From Thiobacillus sp. (GTDB lineage: Bacteria; Pseudomonadota; Gammaproteobacteria; Burkholderiales; Thiobacillaceae): a DNA stretch of 64,000 nt. Position numbers and translations under genes: made by a program. Of the stretch, positions 52,974 through 63,999 are shown piece after piece; the first letter of the stretch is position 1, and each line of letters begins with the position of its first letter. The notes beneath the pieces were generated by a model that saw only the letters and a program-made list of their open reading frames with translations, was not told where the DNA came from and made no database searches. Location: NCBI GenBank assembly GCA_030679915.1, contig JAUXRY010000030.1, positions 1 to 64,000 on the forward strand, given 5' to 3'.

Positions 52974-55635
52974 ACCCCAAACCTGGCACACCCTGACGCG
53001 TGAGGCCGCGACGCAGGCGTTGACGGTGGTTCCGGTACAAGGCCTGAGCGGATCCGATGTCGCCGAGCGGCTTGCGCGGGTGGGCGAAAATCGGCTGCTT
53101 GAAGCCGCACCGCGACCGCTGTGGTTGAAGTTTGTCGACCAGTTCAAAAATTTCCTGGTCATCGTGCTGTTGTTTGCCGCCGGGCTGGCCTGGGCCATCG
53201 GCGACCTCAAGGATGCGGTGGTCATCCTCATCGTCGTCGTGTTCAACGCTGGGCTGGGGTTTTATCAAGAGCACCGGGCGGAAAAAACGCTGGCGGCCTT
53301 GAAGGACATGCTGGCGGCAACGGCGCGGGTGCGTCGCAACGGCAGGGTCGTCGACCTGGATGCCACGCTGCTTGTTCCTGGCGATATCGTGTTGCTGGAA
53401 GCCGGCGATCGTATCCCCGCCGACGGCCGCCTGCTGGTTGCCCATGCACTAGAGGTCGATGAGGCGGCGCTGACCGGTGAGTCACACGCGGTGGGCAAGT
53501 CGACCGGGGTGTTGGAGACGGTCGATTTACCGCTGGGCGATCGCGTCAATCTGCTTTACATGAACACCGTCGTCACCCGCGGACGTGCCGAGTTGCTGAT
53601 CACCGCCACCGGCATGGCGACCGAAATGGGCAAGCTGGCAGACATGATCGCCGCCGCCCCCGATTCGGGTACGCCGCTGCAACGGCAGCTCGATACATTG
53701 GGTAAAAAGCTTGCCGCTTTTGCCGGCGTGATTGTCACACTGATTTTCATCCTCGACTTTGCGCGCGGTCTGCCATGGACCGACGCCGCGATGACCGCCG
53801 TGGCGCTGGCTGTGGCCGCCATCCCCGAAGGCTTGCCGGCCGTGGTGACGGTGACGCTGGCCATCGGCATGTGGCGCATGGCAAAGAATCGGGCGATTGT
53901 GAAAAAACTGTCGGCGGTGGAAACGCTGGGCTCGACCACAGTGATCTGCTCCGACAAGACCGGCACGCTGACGCTGAACCAGATGACGGCGCGTGCCGGA
54001 TGGAGTGCGGGCAGCCGCTTCACGGTGAGCGGTGAAGGCTACACGCCGCAGGGTGAAATCCAATACGAACAGCCCTTGAATGAGCCGCGTGCCTACTTTT
54101 TGCCCATGGTGCTGTGTACTGAATCGCGGGTGCGCGACGGCGAGTTGATCGGCGATCCCACCGAAGGTGCGTTGTGGGTGCTGGCGCAAAAACACGGCAT
54201 CGACCCGGAATACGAGCAGGACGAACGGCCGCGAATCGCCGAAATTCCTTTTGATTCCGCCCACAAGTTCATGGCGACCTTTCACCATGGTGGTGACGTC
54301 GTTGAGATGTTCATCAAGGGTGCGCCTGACGTGCTGCTGGCGCGCTCAAACGCCTGGCTGGATACGGCAGGGGATGCCCCACTGACGGCCGAGATCAAAG
54401 ACGCAATCGAGGCCGAGAACGCCCATTTGGCAGGTCAGGCCCTGCGCGTGCTGGCCGTCGCGCGGCGAATCATCCCGGCACACGATTTTGACCCGGCCGG
54501 CGACCTGATGGTCTGGGGTGGTGACTGGACATTTCTGGGCTTGGCGGGCCTGATGGACCCGCCGCGCGCCGAGGCGAAACAGGCCATCGCCCACTGCAAG
54601 CACGCTGGCATCCGGGTCAAGATGATCACCGGCGACCACAAGCTGACAGCTGCGGCCATCGGCCACGAACTCGGGCTCACCGGCGAGGTGGTGAGCGGCG
54701 CCGAACTCGATGCCATGGACGATGCGGAACTGGCGCGGCGCATTAACGCCATCAGCGTTTTCGCCCGCGTTTCGCCCGCACACAAGGTCCAGATCGTCCA
54801 GGCCTTGCGCACCGATGGCCACGTCGTCGCCATGACCGGTGACGGCGTCAACGACGCGCCGGCGCTGAAAGCCGCCGACATCGGCGTGGCCATGGGTATC
54901 ACCGGTACCGCGGTGACCCGGGAGGCGGCCACCATGGTGCTGACCGACGACAATTTCGCCACCATCGTCATGGCCGTCAAGGAAGGCCGCGTGGTCTACG
55001 ACAACATCGTCAAGTTCGTGCGCTTCCAGTTGTCCACCAACATCGGCGCGATCCTCACCGTGCTGGTGGCCACGCTGATGAGCATGCCCACCCCCTTCAC
55101 CGCCATTCAGTTGCTGTGGGTCAACATCATCATGGATGGCCCGCCCGCGATGACGCTGGGTATCGAGCCCCCCCGCCCCGGCATCATGCGCGACAAGCCG
55201 CGCCGCCAGTCGGCGCAGATTCTTACCGTCAACCGTCTGGCGCGGTTGATCCTGTATGGCGCCACCATGATGGTCGGCACGCTGGCGTTATTTCAATATG
55301 GGTTGACCACGCAAACGCCTGCCTATGCGCTGACGCTGGCGTTTACCACCTTTGTGCTGTTTCAGTTTTTCAACGTGTTCAACGCGCGGATGGAATTCGG
55401 CAGCGCGTTCAACGCCAATTTCCTCAAGAATGGCAAGCTGTGGCTGGCGCTGGCCAGTGTCCTCGCCTTGCAAGTGGTGGCCGTGCATTGGTCGCCCGCG
55501 CAGGTGCTGTTCGGCACCACGGATCTGCAGCTGAATGACTGGCTGCTGGCGACTTTGGTCGCATCCAGCGTGCTGTTGCTGGACGAGGCACGCAAGGTCT
55601 TGATGCACATTGGACGCCGCCTGGTTTCAAGGTAA
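52963..55635 (+). CDS. P-type Ca2+-transporting ATPase (P2A-like)
   Basis: 890 aa from the ATG at 52963. Full P2-ATPase architecture: cation N-terminal domain, actuator loop with the LTGES motif, PEGLPAVVT in the fourth core helix, phosphorylation site CSDKTGTLT, KGAPDVLL in the nucleotide domain, and MTGDGVNDAPALK at the hinge. The PEGLP motif favours Ca2+ (SERCA/PMR1 group) over heavy metals. Paired with a Ca2+ exchanger, so cytoplasmic Ca2+ export is the likely job. Confidence 0.92.
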   Translation: MNTKPQTWHTLTREAATQALTVVPVQGLSGSDVAERLARVGENRLLEAAPRPLWLKFVDQFKNFLVIVLLFAAGLAWAIGDLKDAVVILIVVVFNAGLGFYQEHRAEKTLAALKDMLAATARVRRNGRVVDLDATLLVPGDIVLLEAGDRIPADGRLLVAHALEVDEAALTGESHAVGKSTGVLETVDLPLGDRVNLLYMNTVVTRGRAELLITATGMATEMGKLADMIAAAPDSGTPLQRQLDTLGKKLAAFAGVIVTLIFILDFARGLPWTDAAMTAVALAVAAIPEGLPAVVTVTLAIGMWRMAKNRAIVKKLSAVETLGSTTVICSDKTGTLTLNQMTARAGWSAGSRFTVSGEGYTPQGEIQYEQPLNEPRAYFLPMVLCTESRVRDGELIGDPTEGALWVLAQKHGIDPEYEQDERPRIAEIPFDSAHKFMATFHHGGDVVEMFIKGAPDVLLARSNAWLDTAGDAPLTAEIKDAIEAENAHLAGQALRVLAVARRIIPAHDFDPAGDLMVWGGDWTFLGLAGLMDPPRAEAKQAIAHCKHAGIRVKMITGDHKLTAAAIGHELGLTGEVVSGAELDAMDDAELARRINAISVFARVSPAHKVQIVQALRTDGHVVAMTGDGVNDAPALKAADIGVAMGITGTAVTREAATMVLTDDNFATIVMAVKEGRVVYDNIVKFVRFQLSTNIGAILTVLVATLMSMPTPFTAIQLLWVNIIMDGPPAMTLGIEPPRPGIMRDKPRRQSAQILTVNRLARLILYGATMMVGTLALFQYGLTTQTPAYALTLAFTTFVLFQFFNVFNARMEFGSAFNANFLKNGKLWLALASVLALQVVAVHWSPAQVLFGTTDLQLNDWLLATLVASSVLLLDEARKVLMHIGRRLVSR

Positions 55636-55914
55636 GTCACTTTGGCCCAGTTTGCAGGGCTTAATACTTTTGTGTAAAAATAAAAACGTCTCAAAATGAG
55701 CATTAACGTGATTGCGCCGAGCCACGGTAAGCGGGTGCGGTGGTCACAGGCATCACCTCATTTGACGCCCCGGCCTGCTACGCGTCGTCCGAAAACCTTC
55801 TACAGATACCGCATTGATCTTCAAACTCGATTACATCTTTTGATTAAAGGCCATCCCCGGCTGGCTAAGTTTCCGGCTGGGCCTATCGGCAGATTTTATG
55901 TATGGGGTTACAGC

Positions 55915-56889
55915 ATGAACACTTCGATCAGCGCGTCTGCAATATTTTCACCTGAGGGAGCGGTTCACCCTGTTGTGGAAACCGTGGTGGCGTTTGGTGA
56001 AACACTGGTGGATCAGTTTCTCGATCGCAACGTGTTGGGCGGGGCGCCTTTCAATGTGGCGTGTCATCTTGCCGCGATGGGCTCGCATCCTGTACTGGTG
56101 ACTCGCGCCGGGAAGGAAGAACTGGGTGAGCAGTTGATGCAGACGATGATCGAGCGCGGCCTGGATATGCGCGGTGTGCAAAGCGACCCGTCACGGCCGA
56201 CCGGGCGTGTTCTCGTGACGGAGCATGCGTCCGGGCACGTGTTCGACATCCTGCCCGATCAAGCCTACGACCCTATTCACGCCAGCATGGCGCGCATGGC
56301 GGCGATGTCGGCGCATCCCAACCTGGTGTACTTCGGCACGCTGGCGCAGCGCGGAGAGTCGCGACGTGCATTGCGTGAAATGCTGGCCGCAGTGGAAACC
56401 TGTGCCTTTCTCGACGTCAATTTGCGCGATCCCTGGGTCGACGCCGACGTGATGCTGTGGTCGTTGCAGCAGGCTGCGGTGGTGAAGATGAACGAGGAAG
56501 AGCTCACGCGTATCTGTGCGCTGTTTTCGCTGGGGGGCAGTACGCCTGAAACCCGTGCGGCCGCATTGCTGTCCAGTTTTGATCTGCAACGTATCGTGAT
56601 CACCCAGGGACCGGCTGGATCGTGGACACTGGACCGGACGGGTCGCATCGAGCAAGCAGGGGGGCATCCTTTGGTTGACCTGGTGGACACGGTTGGCGCC
56701 GGAGATGGTTTCGTTGCCATTTTCATGCTGGGCATGCTGCGCGGTTGGCCGGTCGAACTTCAGCTGGCGCGAGCAGATGTCTTTGCTCGTGCCATTTGCG
56801 GCATCCGTGGTGCTGTACCGGCTACGCCGGATTTCTTCACGCCTTTTCTCCGCGACTGGCATATCGGATCGGGGGCGTCACGTACGTAA
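55915..56889 (+). CDS. PfkB family carbohydrate kinase
   Basis: About 324 aa from the ATG at 55915; the frame is open to 55696 but that part is not kinase-like. The N-terminal VVAFGETLVDQF and GGAPFNVACHLAAMG match the sugar-binding PfkB signature, and DTVGAGDGFVAIF carries the catalytic Asp and anion hole. Fructokinase-like is the best guess; the sugar cannot be fixed. Nothing coding is supported in the ~280 bp upstream. Confidence 0.86.
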   Translation: MNTSISASAIFSPEGAVHPVVETVVAFGETLVDQFLDRNVLGGAPFNVACHLAAMGSHPVLVTRAGKEELGEQLMQTMIERGLDMRGVQSDPSRPTGRVLVTEHASGHVFDILPDQAYDPIHASMARMAAMSAHPNLVYFGTLAQRGESRRALREMLAAVETCAFLDVNLRDPWVDADVMLWSLQQAAVVKMNEEELTRICALFSLGGSTPETRAAALLSSFDLQRIVITQGPAGSWTLDRTGRIEQAGGHPLVDLVDTVGAGDGFVAIFMLGMLRGWPVELQLARADVFARAICGIRGAVPATPDFFTPFLRDWHIGSGASRT

Positions 56890-56941
56890 ACTCCAATCCC
56901 AGACGTCAAGTCGTGTGCCTAAATTGAAAGCGAACTAAATA

Positions 56942-58042
56942 ATGGATTACCTCACCACCCTGCAAACATTTCTGGGCGAATGGCGCGATCTGGCCGTAAC
57001 GGTTCTGCATGTGTTGATTATTCTGGCCATGTCATGGATAGCGCTCCACCTGTCACGCAAGGCACTGGTGCGGATGCGCATGCACATGCAGCAGGACCAA
57101 AGTGATCTGGAGCGGATCAAGCGGCTGAAAACGCTCGAGCAGGTGTTTCGCTATGTGGCCACTGTGCTGATTATCCTGATCACAACGATGCTGGTGTTGA
57201 GCGAAATGGGTATTGCGATTGCGCCCATACTGGCCGCCGCCGGGGTGCTGGGCATCGCCATTGGGTTTGGCGCGCAGAGCCTGGTCAAGGATTACTTCGT
57301 CGGCCTGTTCCTGCTGCTGGAAAACCAGGTGCGGCAGGGTGATGTGGTCGAGATTGCTGGCAAAAGCGGGCTGGTCGAGGAGATGACGCTTCGCTATATC
57401 CGACTGCGTGATTACGAGGGCAGTGTGCATTACGTACCCAATGGCGCGATTGACACGGTCACCAACCGCAGCCGCACGTTTGCCCATGCGGTGATCGATG
57501 TGGGTGTGGCCTATCGTGAGGACATCGATGAAGTCTATGCGGTGATGCGTACCGTGGCCGCCGAGTTGCGTGCCGACCCGGAGATGGCTGACAAGATCGA
57601 TGACGACCTGGACATTGCCGGCGTCGACCAATGGGGTGATTCAGCCGTGGTGATCCGCTGCCGCTTCAAGGTCAAGCCGCTGGAGCAATGGGGCGTGCGG
57701 CGCGCCTATTTGTATCGGCTGAAGAAAGCCTTCGACGCAGCTGGCATCGAGATTCCTTATCCGCACCTGACCGTCTATGCCGGGCAGCCCAAGACGGGTC
57801 AAGCGGCACCCTTGCCGCTGGCGTTGCAACGCGAGTCAGATTTATCCATCGGCCATGACGTGCTGCCACAAGGTCCGTACCGCTTCGCGCACGCTTTCCA
57901 TTGCGGTCGGCGGCACCCGGGCGTATTCGGCGCCACTCAATTTGATCGCATGCTGCTGGCGGCGCAGTTCACGGTAGGCATCAGCTGCGGCCGTAGCCAT
58001 GTCGACCGGGATCAGGCCGGCTGCACCTGCGCGATGCAATAG
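56942..58042 (+). CDS. Small-conductance mechanosensitive channel (MscS family)
   Basis: 366 aa. Three membrane segments, with the pore-lining helix ILAAAGVLGIAIGFGAQSLVKDYFVG, then the beta domain and C-terminal MscS domain (ENQVRQGDVVEI, YVPNGAI). Gates under membrane tension to release solutes in osmotic downshock. The normal fold ends near residue 285; the last ~65-80 residues are encoded opposite the 3' end of glnE and look like run-on translation after loss of an earlier stop. Confidence 0.88.
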   Translation: MDYLTTLQTFLGEWRDLAVTVLHVLIILAMSWIALHLSRKALVRMRMHMQQDQSDLERIKRLKTLEQVFRYVATVLIILITTMLVLSEMGIAIAPILAAAGVLGIAIGFGAQSLVKDYFVGLFLLLENQVRQGDVVEIAGKSGLVEEMTLRYIRLRDYEGSVHYVPNGAIDTVTNRSRTFAHAVIDVGVAYREDIDEVYAVMRTVAAELRADPEMADKIDDDLDIAGVDQWGDSAVVIRCRFKVKPLEQWGVRRAYLYRLKKAFDAAGIEIPYPHLTVYAGQPKTGQAAPLPLALQRESDLSIGHDVLPQGPYRFAHAFHCGRRHPGVFGATQFDRMLLAAQFTVGISCGRSHVDRDQAGCTCAMQ

Positions 58043-60532
58043 CTTGATGTTGCCAAGGTTTTGCGTCATCTCGGGATGCGACCGGCTATCCCGCAGCACC
58101 AGATATTGCACGCAGAACTCGACGTCGACGATGCCGCCACGGTCGTGCTTGAGATCAAATAGCGGGGTGTTATTGACGTGGCCCGCATGCATTTTTTCGC
58201 GCATCGCCAGCACGTCCTCGCGCAACTTGGCGGCGTCACGCGGCTGGTGGAGCACTTCGCAACGCAGGGCTTCGAACGTCTCGCCTATCCGGGCATCGCC
58301 ACACACAAAGCGCGCGCGTGACAGCGCCTGGTGTTCCCATACCCAGGCATGACTCAACTGGTAATCGCGGAAAGCGTCGGTCGAACTCACCAGCAGGCCT
58401 GAGGCCCCGTCAGGACGCAGACGCAAGTCGGTTTCATAGACAATGCCAGCCGGGGTCAGCGTCCCCAGCCAGGTGTTGATGCGCTGTGCCAGCCGTGCGT
58501 AGGTGGCTTGCGCGTGCTCATTGTCGTCATCGTAGAGAAACACGATGTCGATATCGGAGACATACCCCAGTTCCTTGCCGCCGAGTTTTCCATAGCCAAT
58601 AATCGCAAAGCGAGGCGTGTCGCGGTGGCGCGTTTTCAGTCCGGCCCAGCAACGTTCGAGGGTCTCGGCGAGCAGAAGGTCAGCCAAGTGGGACAAGTGG
58701 TCGGACAGGATTTCCACCGTCAATTGTCCCGCGACATCCTGTGCCAGCAGACGCAGCGTTTGCACCTGCTTGAATCGGCGTAGCGCGTCCATCTGGGCTT
58801 CGGTGTCGCCGGAGTGGGCGTCGAGTTCATCGTGCAACTGTGCGGCGCGCCGTGTCCAGTCGGGTACGCGCAGCAGGTGTTGCGGCGCGATCAGTTCGTC
58901 CATCAATTGCGGCTGGCGCGTCAGCATCTCCGCTGCCCAAGGGCTTGCCGCCAGCAGGCGCACCAGTTGCTGCAGCGCGGCCGGATATTCGGTCAGCAGC
59001 GCCAGGTAGGTGGCGCGCCGCGCAACGGCCTGAATCAGCGCCGCAAAGCGTTCCAGCGTGGCAGCCGGGTCAGCCTGGCTGCCGATGATTTCGAGTGCGG
59101 GTGGCAGCAGCGCATGCAGCCGCAGTTGCGTCGACTCGGGCAGGCGCGCCGCGTTATCACGCAGGGCATCAAGCGTCGCCAGCACCCGGGCCGGATCGGC
59201 GTAACCCGTTTCTTCCAGCAACGCATGGAGCGTGTCGGTGTCTTCCGTTCCCGAAAAAATGACAGTGAGCGGGTGGCTGTCCTGATCGGTTTGCGGCGCG
59301 GAAAACATCTGGTCGAAATGGCGTGTGACTTTGTTTCGGTGCACGTCGAGTTCAGCGATCAGTGTGGCGTAGTCGGGCAGGTTCATTGCGTCGGCCAGCA
59401 TCGCCTGTGATTCGGCATCGTCCGGCAACAACTGGGTTTGCGCATCGTCCAGATACTGGATGCGATGTTCCAGACGACGCAGAAAGTCATAGGCGGCGGC
59501 CAGCTCCTGCTGCGCTTCGGCCATCATCAATCCGCTGTCCACCAGTTCACCCAGCACGGTAAGCGTGGGGCGTTGCTGCAGGGCGGGGATCTGGCCGCCG
59601 CGGATGAGCTGGAACACTTGTGCAGTGAATTCGATCTCGCGGATGCCGCCCGGCCCTAGCTTGATGTTGTGCGCCATCTCGCGGCGCGCAACTTCGCGCC
59701 GGATTTGCACATGCAGATCGCGAATTGCGGCGAACGCGCCGAAATCGAGATATTTACGGAATACGAACGGTCGCACGATGGCCGTCAACTCATCGTGGTG
59801 ATTGCCAGTGAGCGGGCGCGCCTTGATCCAGGCGTAGCGTTCCCACGGCCGGCCTTGTGCCATCAGATAATCCTCCAGCATCGCAAAGCCCATTGCGAAC
59901 GGCCCGGACTCACCCCACGGACGCAACCGCAGGTCGACCCGGAAGACGTAGCCGTCGGCGGTGTTCTCAGAAATGGACGCGGCCAGTTTTCGTCCCACGC
60001 GGATGAAAAACTCGTGGTTGCTGAGCGAGCGAATTTTCGTTTCCGTGTCGTCGCTGGCGGTGTCGCCTTCCTCCGGGTAGAGGTAGATCAGATCAATGTC
60101 GGACGACACGTTCAGTTCGCCGCCACCCAGCTTGCCCATGCCGACGACGACCATCTGCTGCGGCGTGCCGTGTTCGTCGCGCGGTTCGCCATGGCGTTCG
60201 GCGAGCGCAGCGTGATGAAAATCCAGCGCCGCAGCGATGCACACTTCGGCCAGATTGCTGTAGGTGGCCGTCACCTCGGTGAGATCGGCGGTGCCAGCCA
60301 GGTCACGCGCGGTGGTAATCAGCCAGACGCGCTGGCGTAGTTGCCGTAAACGCTTATTCAGCGCGGTTTCATCAGCGCACGGCGGTTCGGCCAGAAAATT
60401 CTGCATCGCTTCGCGGGTGTAAGCATGGTCGAGCTTGGCTTCCACCGCTTCGGCAAGCTGCGGCTGCGCGGCCAGCAGGCGCTGACCAAAGCGGGAGCAA
60501 CGGGCAACATGTTCAAGGGCAGGATGGGTCAT
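57842..60532 (-). CDS. glnE: Glutamine synthetase adenylyltransferase/deadenylase
   Basis: 896 aa. Two nucleotidyltransferase domains: the N-terminal one with GMGKLGGGELNVSSDIDLIY (deadenylation), the C-terminal one with GYGKLGGKELGYVSDIDIVF (adenylylation). Each is followed by a GlnD-type regulatory helical domain. It modifies glutamine synthetase in response to PII and glutamine. Its 3' 201 bp are overlapped, antisense, by the mscS tail. Confidence 0.96.
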   Translation of the reverse strand: MTHPALEHVARCSRFGQRLLAAQPQLAEAVEAKLDHAYTREAMQNFLAEPPCADETALNKRLRQLRQRVWLITTARDLAGTADLTEVTATYSNLAEVCIAAALDFHHAALAERHGEPRDEHGTPQQMVVVGMGKLGGGELNVSSDIDLIYLYPEEGDTASDDTETKIRSLSNHEFFIRVGRKLAASISENTADGYVFRVDLRLRPWGESGPFAMGFAMLEDYLMAQGRPWERYAWIKARPLTGNHHDELTAIVRPFVFRKYLDFGAFAAIRDLHVQIRREVARREMAHNIKLGPGGIREIEFTAQVFQLIRGGQIPALQQRPTLTVLGELVDSGLMMAEAQQELAAAYDFLRRLEHRIQYLDDAQTQLLPDDAESQAMLADAMNLPDYATLIAELDVHRNKVTRHFDQMFSAPQTDQDSHPLTVIFSGTEDTDTLHALLEETGYADPARVLATLDALRDNAARLPESTQLRLHALLPPALEIIGSQADPAATLERFAALIQAVARRATYLALLTEYPAALQQLVRLLAASPWAAEMLTRQPQLMDELIAPQHLLRVPDWTRRAAQLHDELDAHSGDTEAQMDALRRFKQVQTLRLLAQDVAGQLTVEILSDHLSHLADLLLAETLERCWAGLKTRHRDTPRFAIIGYGKLGGKELGYVSDIDIVFLYDDDNEHAQATYARLAQRINTWLGTLTPAGIVYETDLRLRPDGASGLLVSSTDAFRDYQLSHAWVWEHQALSRARFVCGDARIGETFEALRCEVLHQPRDAAKLREDVLAMREKMHAGHVNNTPLFDLKHDRGGIVDVEFCVQYLVLRDSRSHPEMTQNLGNIKLLHRAGAAGLIPVDMATAAADAYRELRRQQHAIKLSGAEYARVPPTAMESVREAVRTLWQHVMADG

Positions 60533-60614
60533 GGCTTGAAGTGGGGCGCTTGGGTTAGGATGGCTTGGATTAAAATCAATCGTTGATGCAACGTGCTAAC
60601 AGTGAGGAGATTGT

Positions 60615-62582
<1,968 letters not shown>

Positions 62583-62620
62583 CGTATTCAGAGGTGGACG
62601 AGACACCGCCCTTGAATACG
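62583..62620 (+). terminator. Hairpin downstream of acs
   Basis: An inverted repeat (CGTATTCA...TGAATACG with partly paired inner arms) begins right after the acs stop. There is no T run after it, so it may be a weak terminator or an mRNA 3'-end stabiliser. Confidence 0.4.
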
Positions 62621-62675
62621 ACTGTGGGCGCCCTAAGCTGAGAAGCGGAAGACCTTACTTAACGAAAGGGAAATC

Positions 62676-63062
62676 ATGTCTCACTACCATGCAGTTGTCT
62701 GGCTCGATCACAACGAAGCCCACGTCATCCACATCAGCCCCGACGATGTCGAAAAATCAGTGGTGAGCCCGGCTGAGCCACATCGCAATCTCCACCGCAA
62801 GCGCGGCTCGGTCAGCGGTAGCCGCCAGCCTGAGGACCAGCATTACTTTCATGAAGTCGTGGAAGCCATGAAAGGCGCCACCGAGGTGCTGATCGTCGGG
62901 CCCGGCCAAGCCAAGCTCGAACTGATCAAGCATATTCACGCCCATGACCATGACGTTGCCAAACAGGTGATTGGGGTGGAAACCGTCGACCACCCGAGCG
63001 ATGCTCAACTTGTGGCCTATGCTCGAAAGTATTTTGTGACCAAGGATCAAATGTTGTCGTAA
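62676..63062 (+). CDS. eRF1-domain-like small protein
   Basis: 128 aa, AACGAAAGGGAAA upstream. Begins HYHAVVWLDHNEAHVIHI and has a central TEVLIVGPGQAKLELIKHI, the pattern of small bacterial proteins annotated as translational machinery or eRF1-domain-like. Rich in His. Function is not established. Stands alone between acs and a terminator. Confidence 0.75.
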   Translation: MSHYHAVVWLDHNEAHVIHISPDDVEKSVVSPAEPHRNLHRKRGSVSGSRQPEDQHYFHEVVEAMKGATEVLIVGPGQAKLELIKHIHAHDHDVAKQVIGVETVDHPSDAQLVAYARKYFVTKDQMLS

Positions 63063-63152
63063 CGGGGTGGCATTCTGCCGGCTACCGGCCTGTCAGCTCA
63101 TTTTTCGAAATAGGTTTGGGCTCAACAGTACGGGATTGCCTTCGATACCAGC

Positions 63153-63175
63153 AGCGCCCTTTGGGGCGCTTTTTT
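63153..63175 (+). terminator. Intrinsic terminator
   Basis: AGCGCCC, TTTG loop, GGGCGCT, then six T residues. Ends the transcript of the eRF1-like gene before the riboswitch-led unit. Confidence 0.9.
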
Positions 63176-63327
63176 GTTGCCCGGTCAAGTGCGTGCGGTG
63201 GCGGATCATGATGGTTGGCACGCTGTGTGGAACAGACGCAATGACCTAAGCCATTGAAGTGGTTTGGTATTGAAATTTTGTTCGGGGCAAAAAAGTGCTC
63301 AAGTATGTCGAAATATCGTCGTTACAG

Positions 63328-63410
63328 TTGGTAACCTGTATAAGGGCAAACCCATCGTGAGATGGCGACGCAAAGCGTCCGGTCTTGGTAAAAGACAGCG
63401 AGGCTGCCAT
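63328..63410 (+). ncRNA. GEMM-I cyclic dinucleotide riboswitch aptamer
   Basis: Matches the c-di-GMP-I (GEMM) consensus along its length. GGGCAAACC opens helix P2, CCATC-GTGA-GATGG, whose GTGA is a GNRA tetraloop. GACGCAAAGC is the conserved junction. GTCCGG begins the tetraloop-receptor arm, closed by GTCTT/AAGAC, and AGCGAGG lies before the closing strand. P1 pairs GGTAAC (63330-63335) with GCTGCC (63403-63408). The aptamer ends 70 bases before the ATG at 63481. No terminator hairpin lies between, so any control is likely at translation. Whether it prefers c-di-GMP or cGAMP cannot be told here. Confidence 0.88.
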
Positions 63411-63480
63411 GGAGTGAATTCATATATGGTTGCTGCGTTGTGGCCCGGGTTCAGGCAAATGATTGATCCAAGGAGCCGCC

Positions 63481-63933
63481 ATGTCCCACAACTGCCTATT
63501 CCCTGTTCGTTCAACAGATAGCCGTCATTGCTACCGTACCGGTAGTGGTCTGGGCTTTACGCTCAGCCTGACATTGGTTGCCATCCTTGCCGGATATGCC
63601 GGGCTTAGCCCTGCGGCATCAGTCAACAACCCTGACAGGACAATTGAAACTCCGGCCAGCACTGGCACCGTAGTCAGTTGGGATAAAGCCCGCTTGCTGG
63701 TGGCGTCGCGTGCAGGCTTGCCCGACGCTGAATTCGAAAAACGCTGAAGACGCATAACCTGGCCCCCGAGGGCCATTGCCATCCTGGATACCGGGTTAGT
63801 CGGGACTTAACCTGATTGGGCTGCCAACAGGGTTCCGGGACGGAATGTCTACAACAACAATGCGGTGACCTGCGTGCACGGGAACGGCGTCGCTGTCTCA
63901 GGCACGGAGGCAATGCCTCCAGCAAGAGTGTGA
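63481..63933 (+). pseudogene. Broken, internally deleted S8 (subtilisin-like) peptidase gene
   Basis: An AAGGAG site and ATG at 63481 open an 88-codon frame with a hydrophobic export segment (LGFTLSLTLVAILAGYAGL) ending RAGLPDAEFEKR. The next frame continues LKTHNLAPEGH, like the S8 N-terminal region (RAGLxxAEFxKxLKxH). Further on, other frames give AIAILDTGLVGT (catalytic-Asp block) and ANRVPGRNVYNNNA with VHGNGVAVSG (catalytic-His block). A large part between is gone and there are several stops. The 88-residue first frame may still be secreted as a peptide. Confidence 0.7.
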
Positions 63934-63972
63934 CGATTTATCTTTACGTAAGATTCGCCTGCCGCTGCAGGC

Positions 63973-63999
63973 TCCAAGCGCCTTTTGGGCGTTTTTTTA
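63973..63999 (+). terminator. Terminator after the S8 remnant
   Basis: CCAAGCGCC, TTTT, GGGCG then a run of seven T residues. Ends the remnant's transcription unit at the window edge. Confidence 0.7.

Noticed and set aside
55696-55914. 73-codon N-terminal extension of the PfkB kinase
   Set aside because: Not kinase-like and rich in Arg/Pro; the ATG at 55915 gives the usual family length.
63067-63249. 60-codon frame after the eRF1-like gene
   Set aside because: It spans the intrinsic terminator at 63153-63175 and has no ribosome site.
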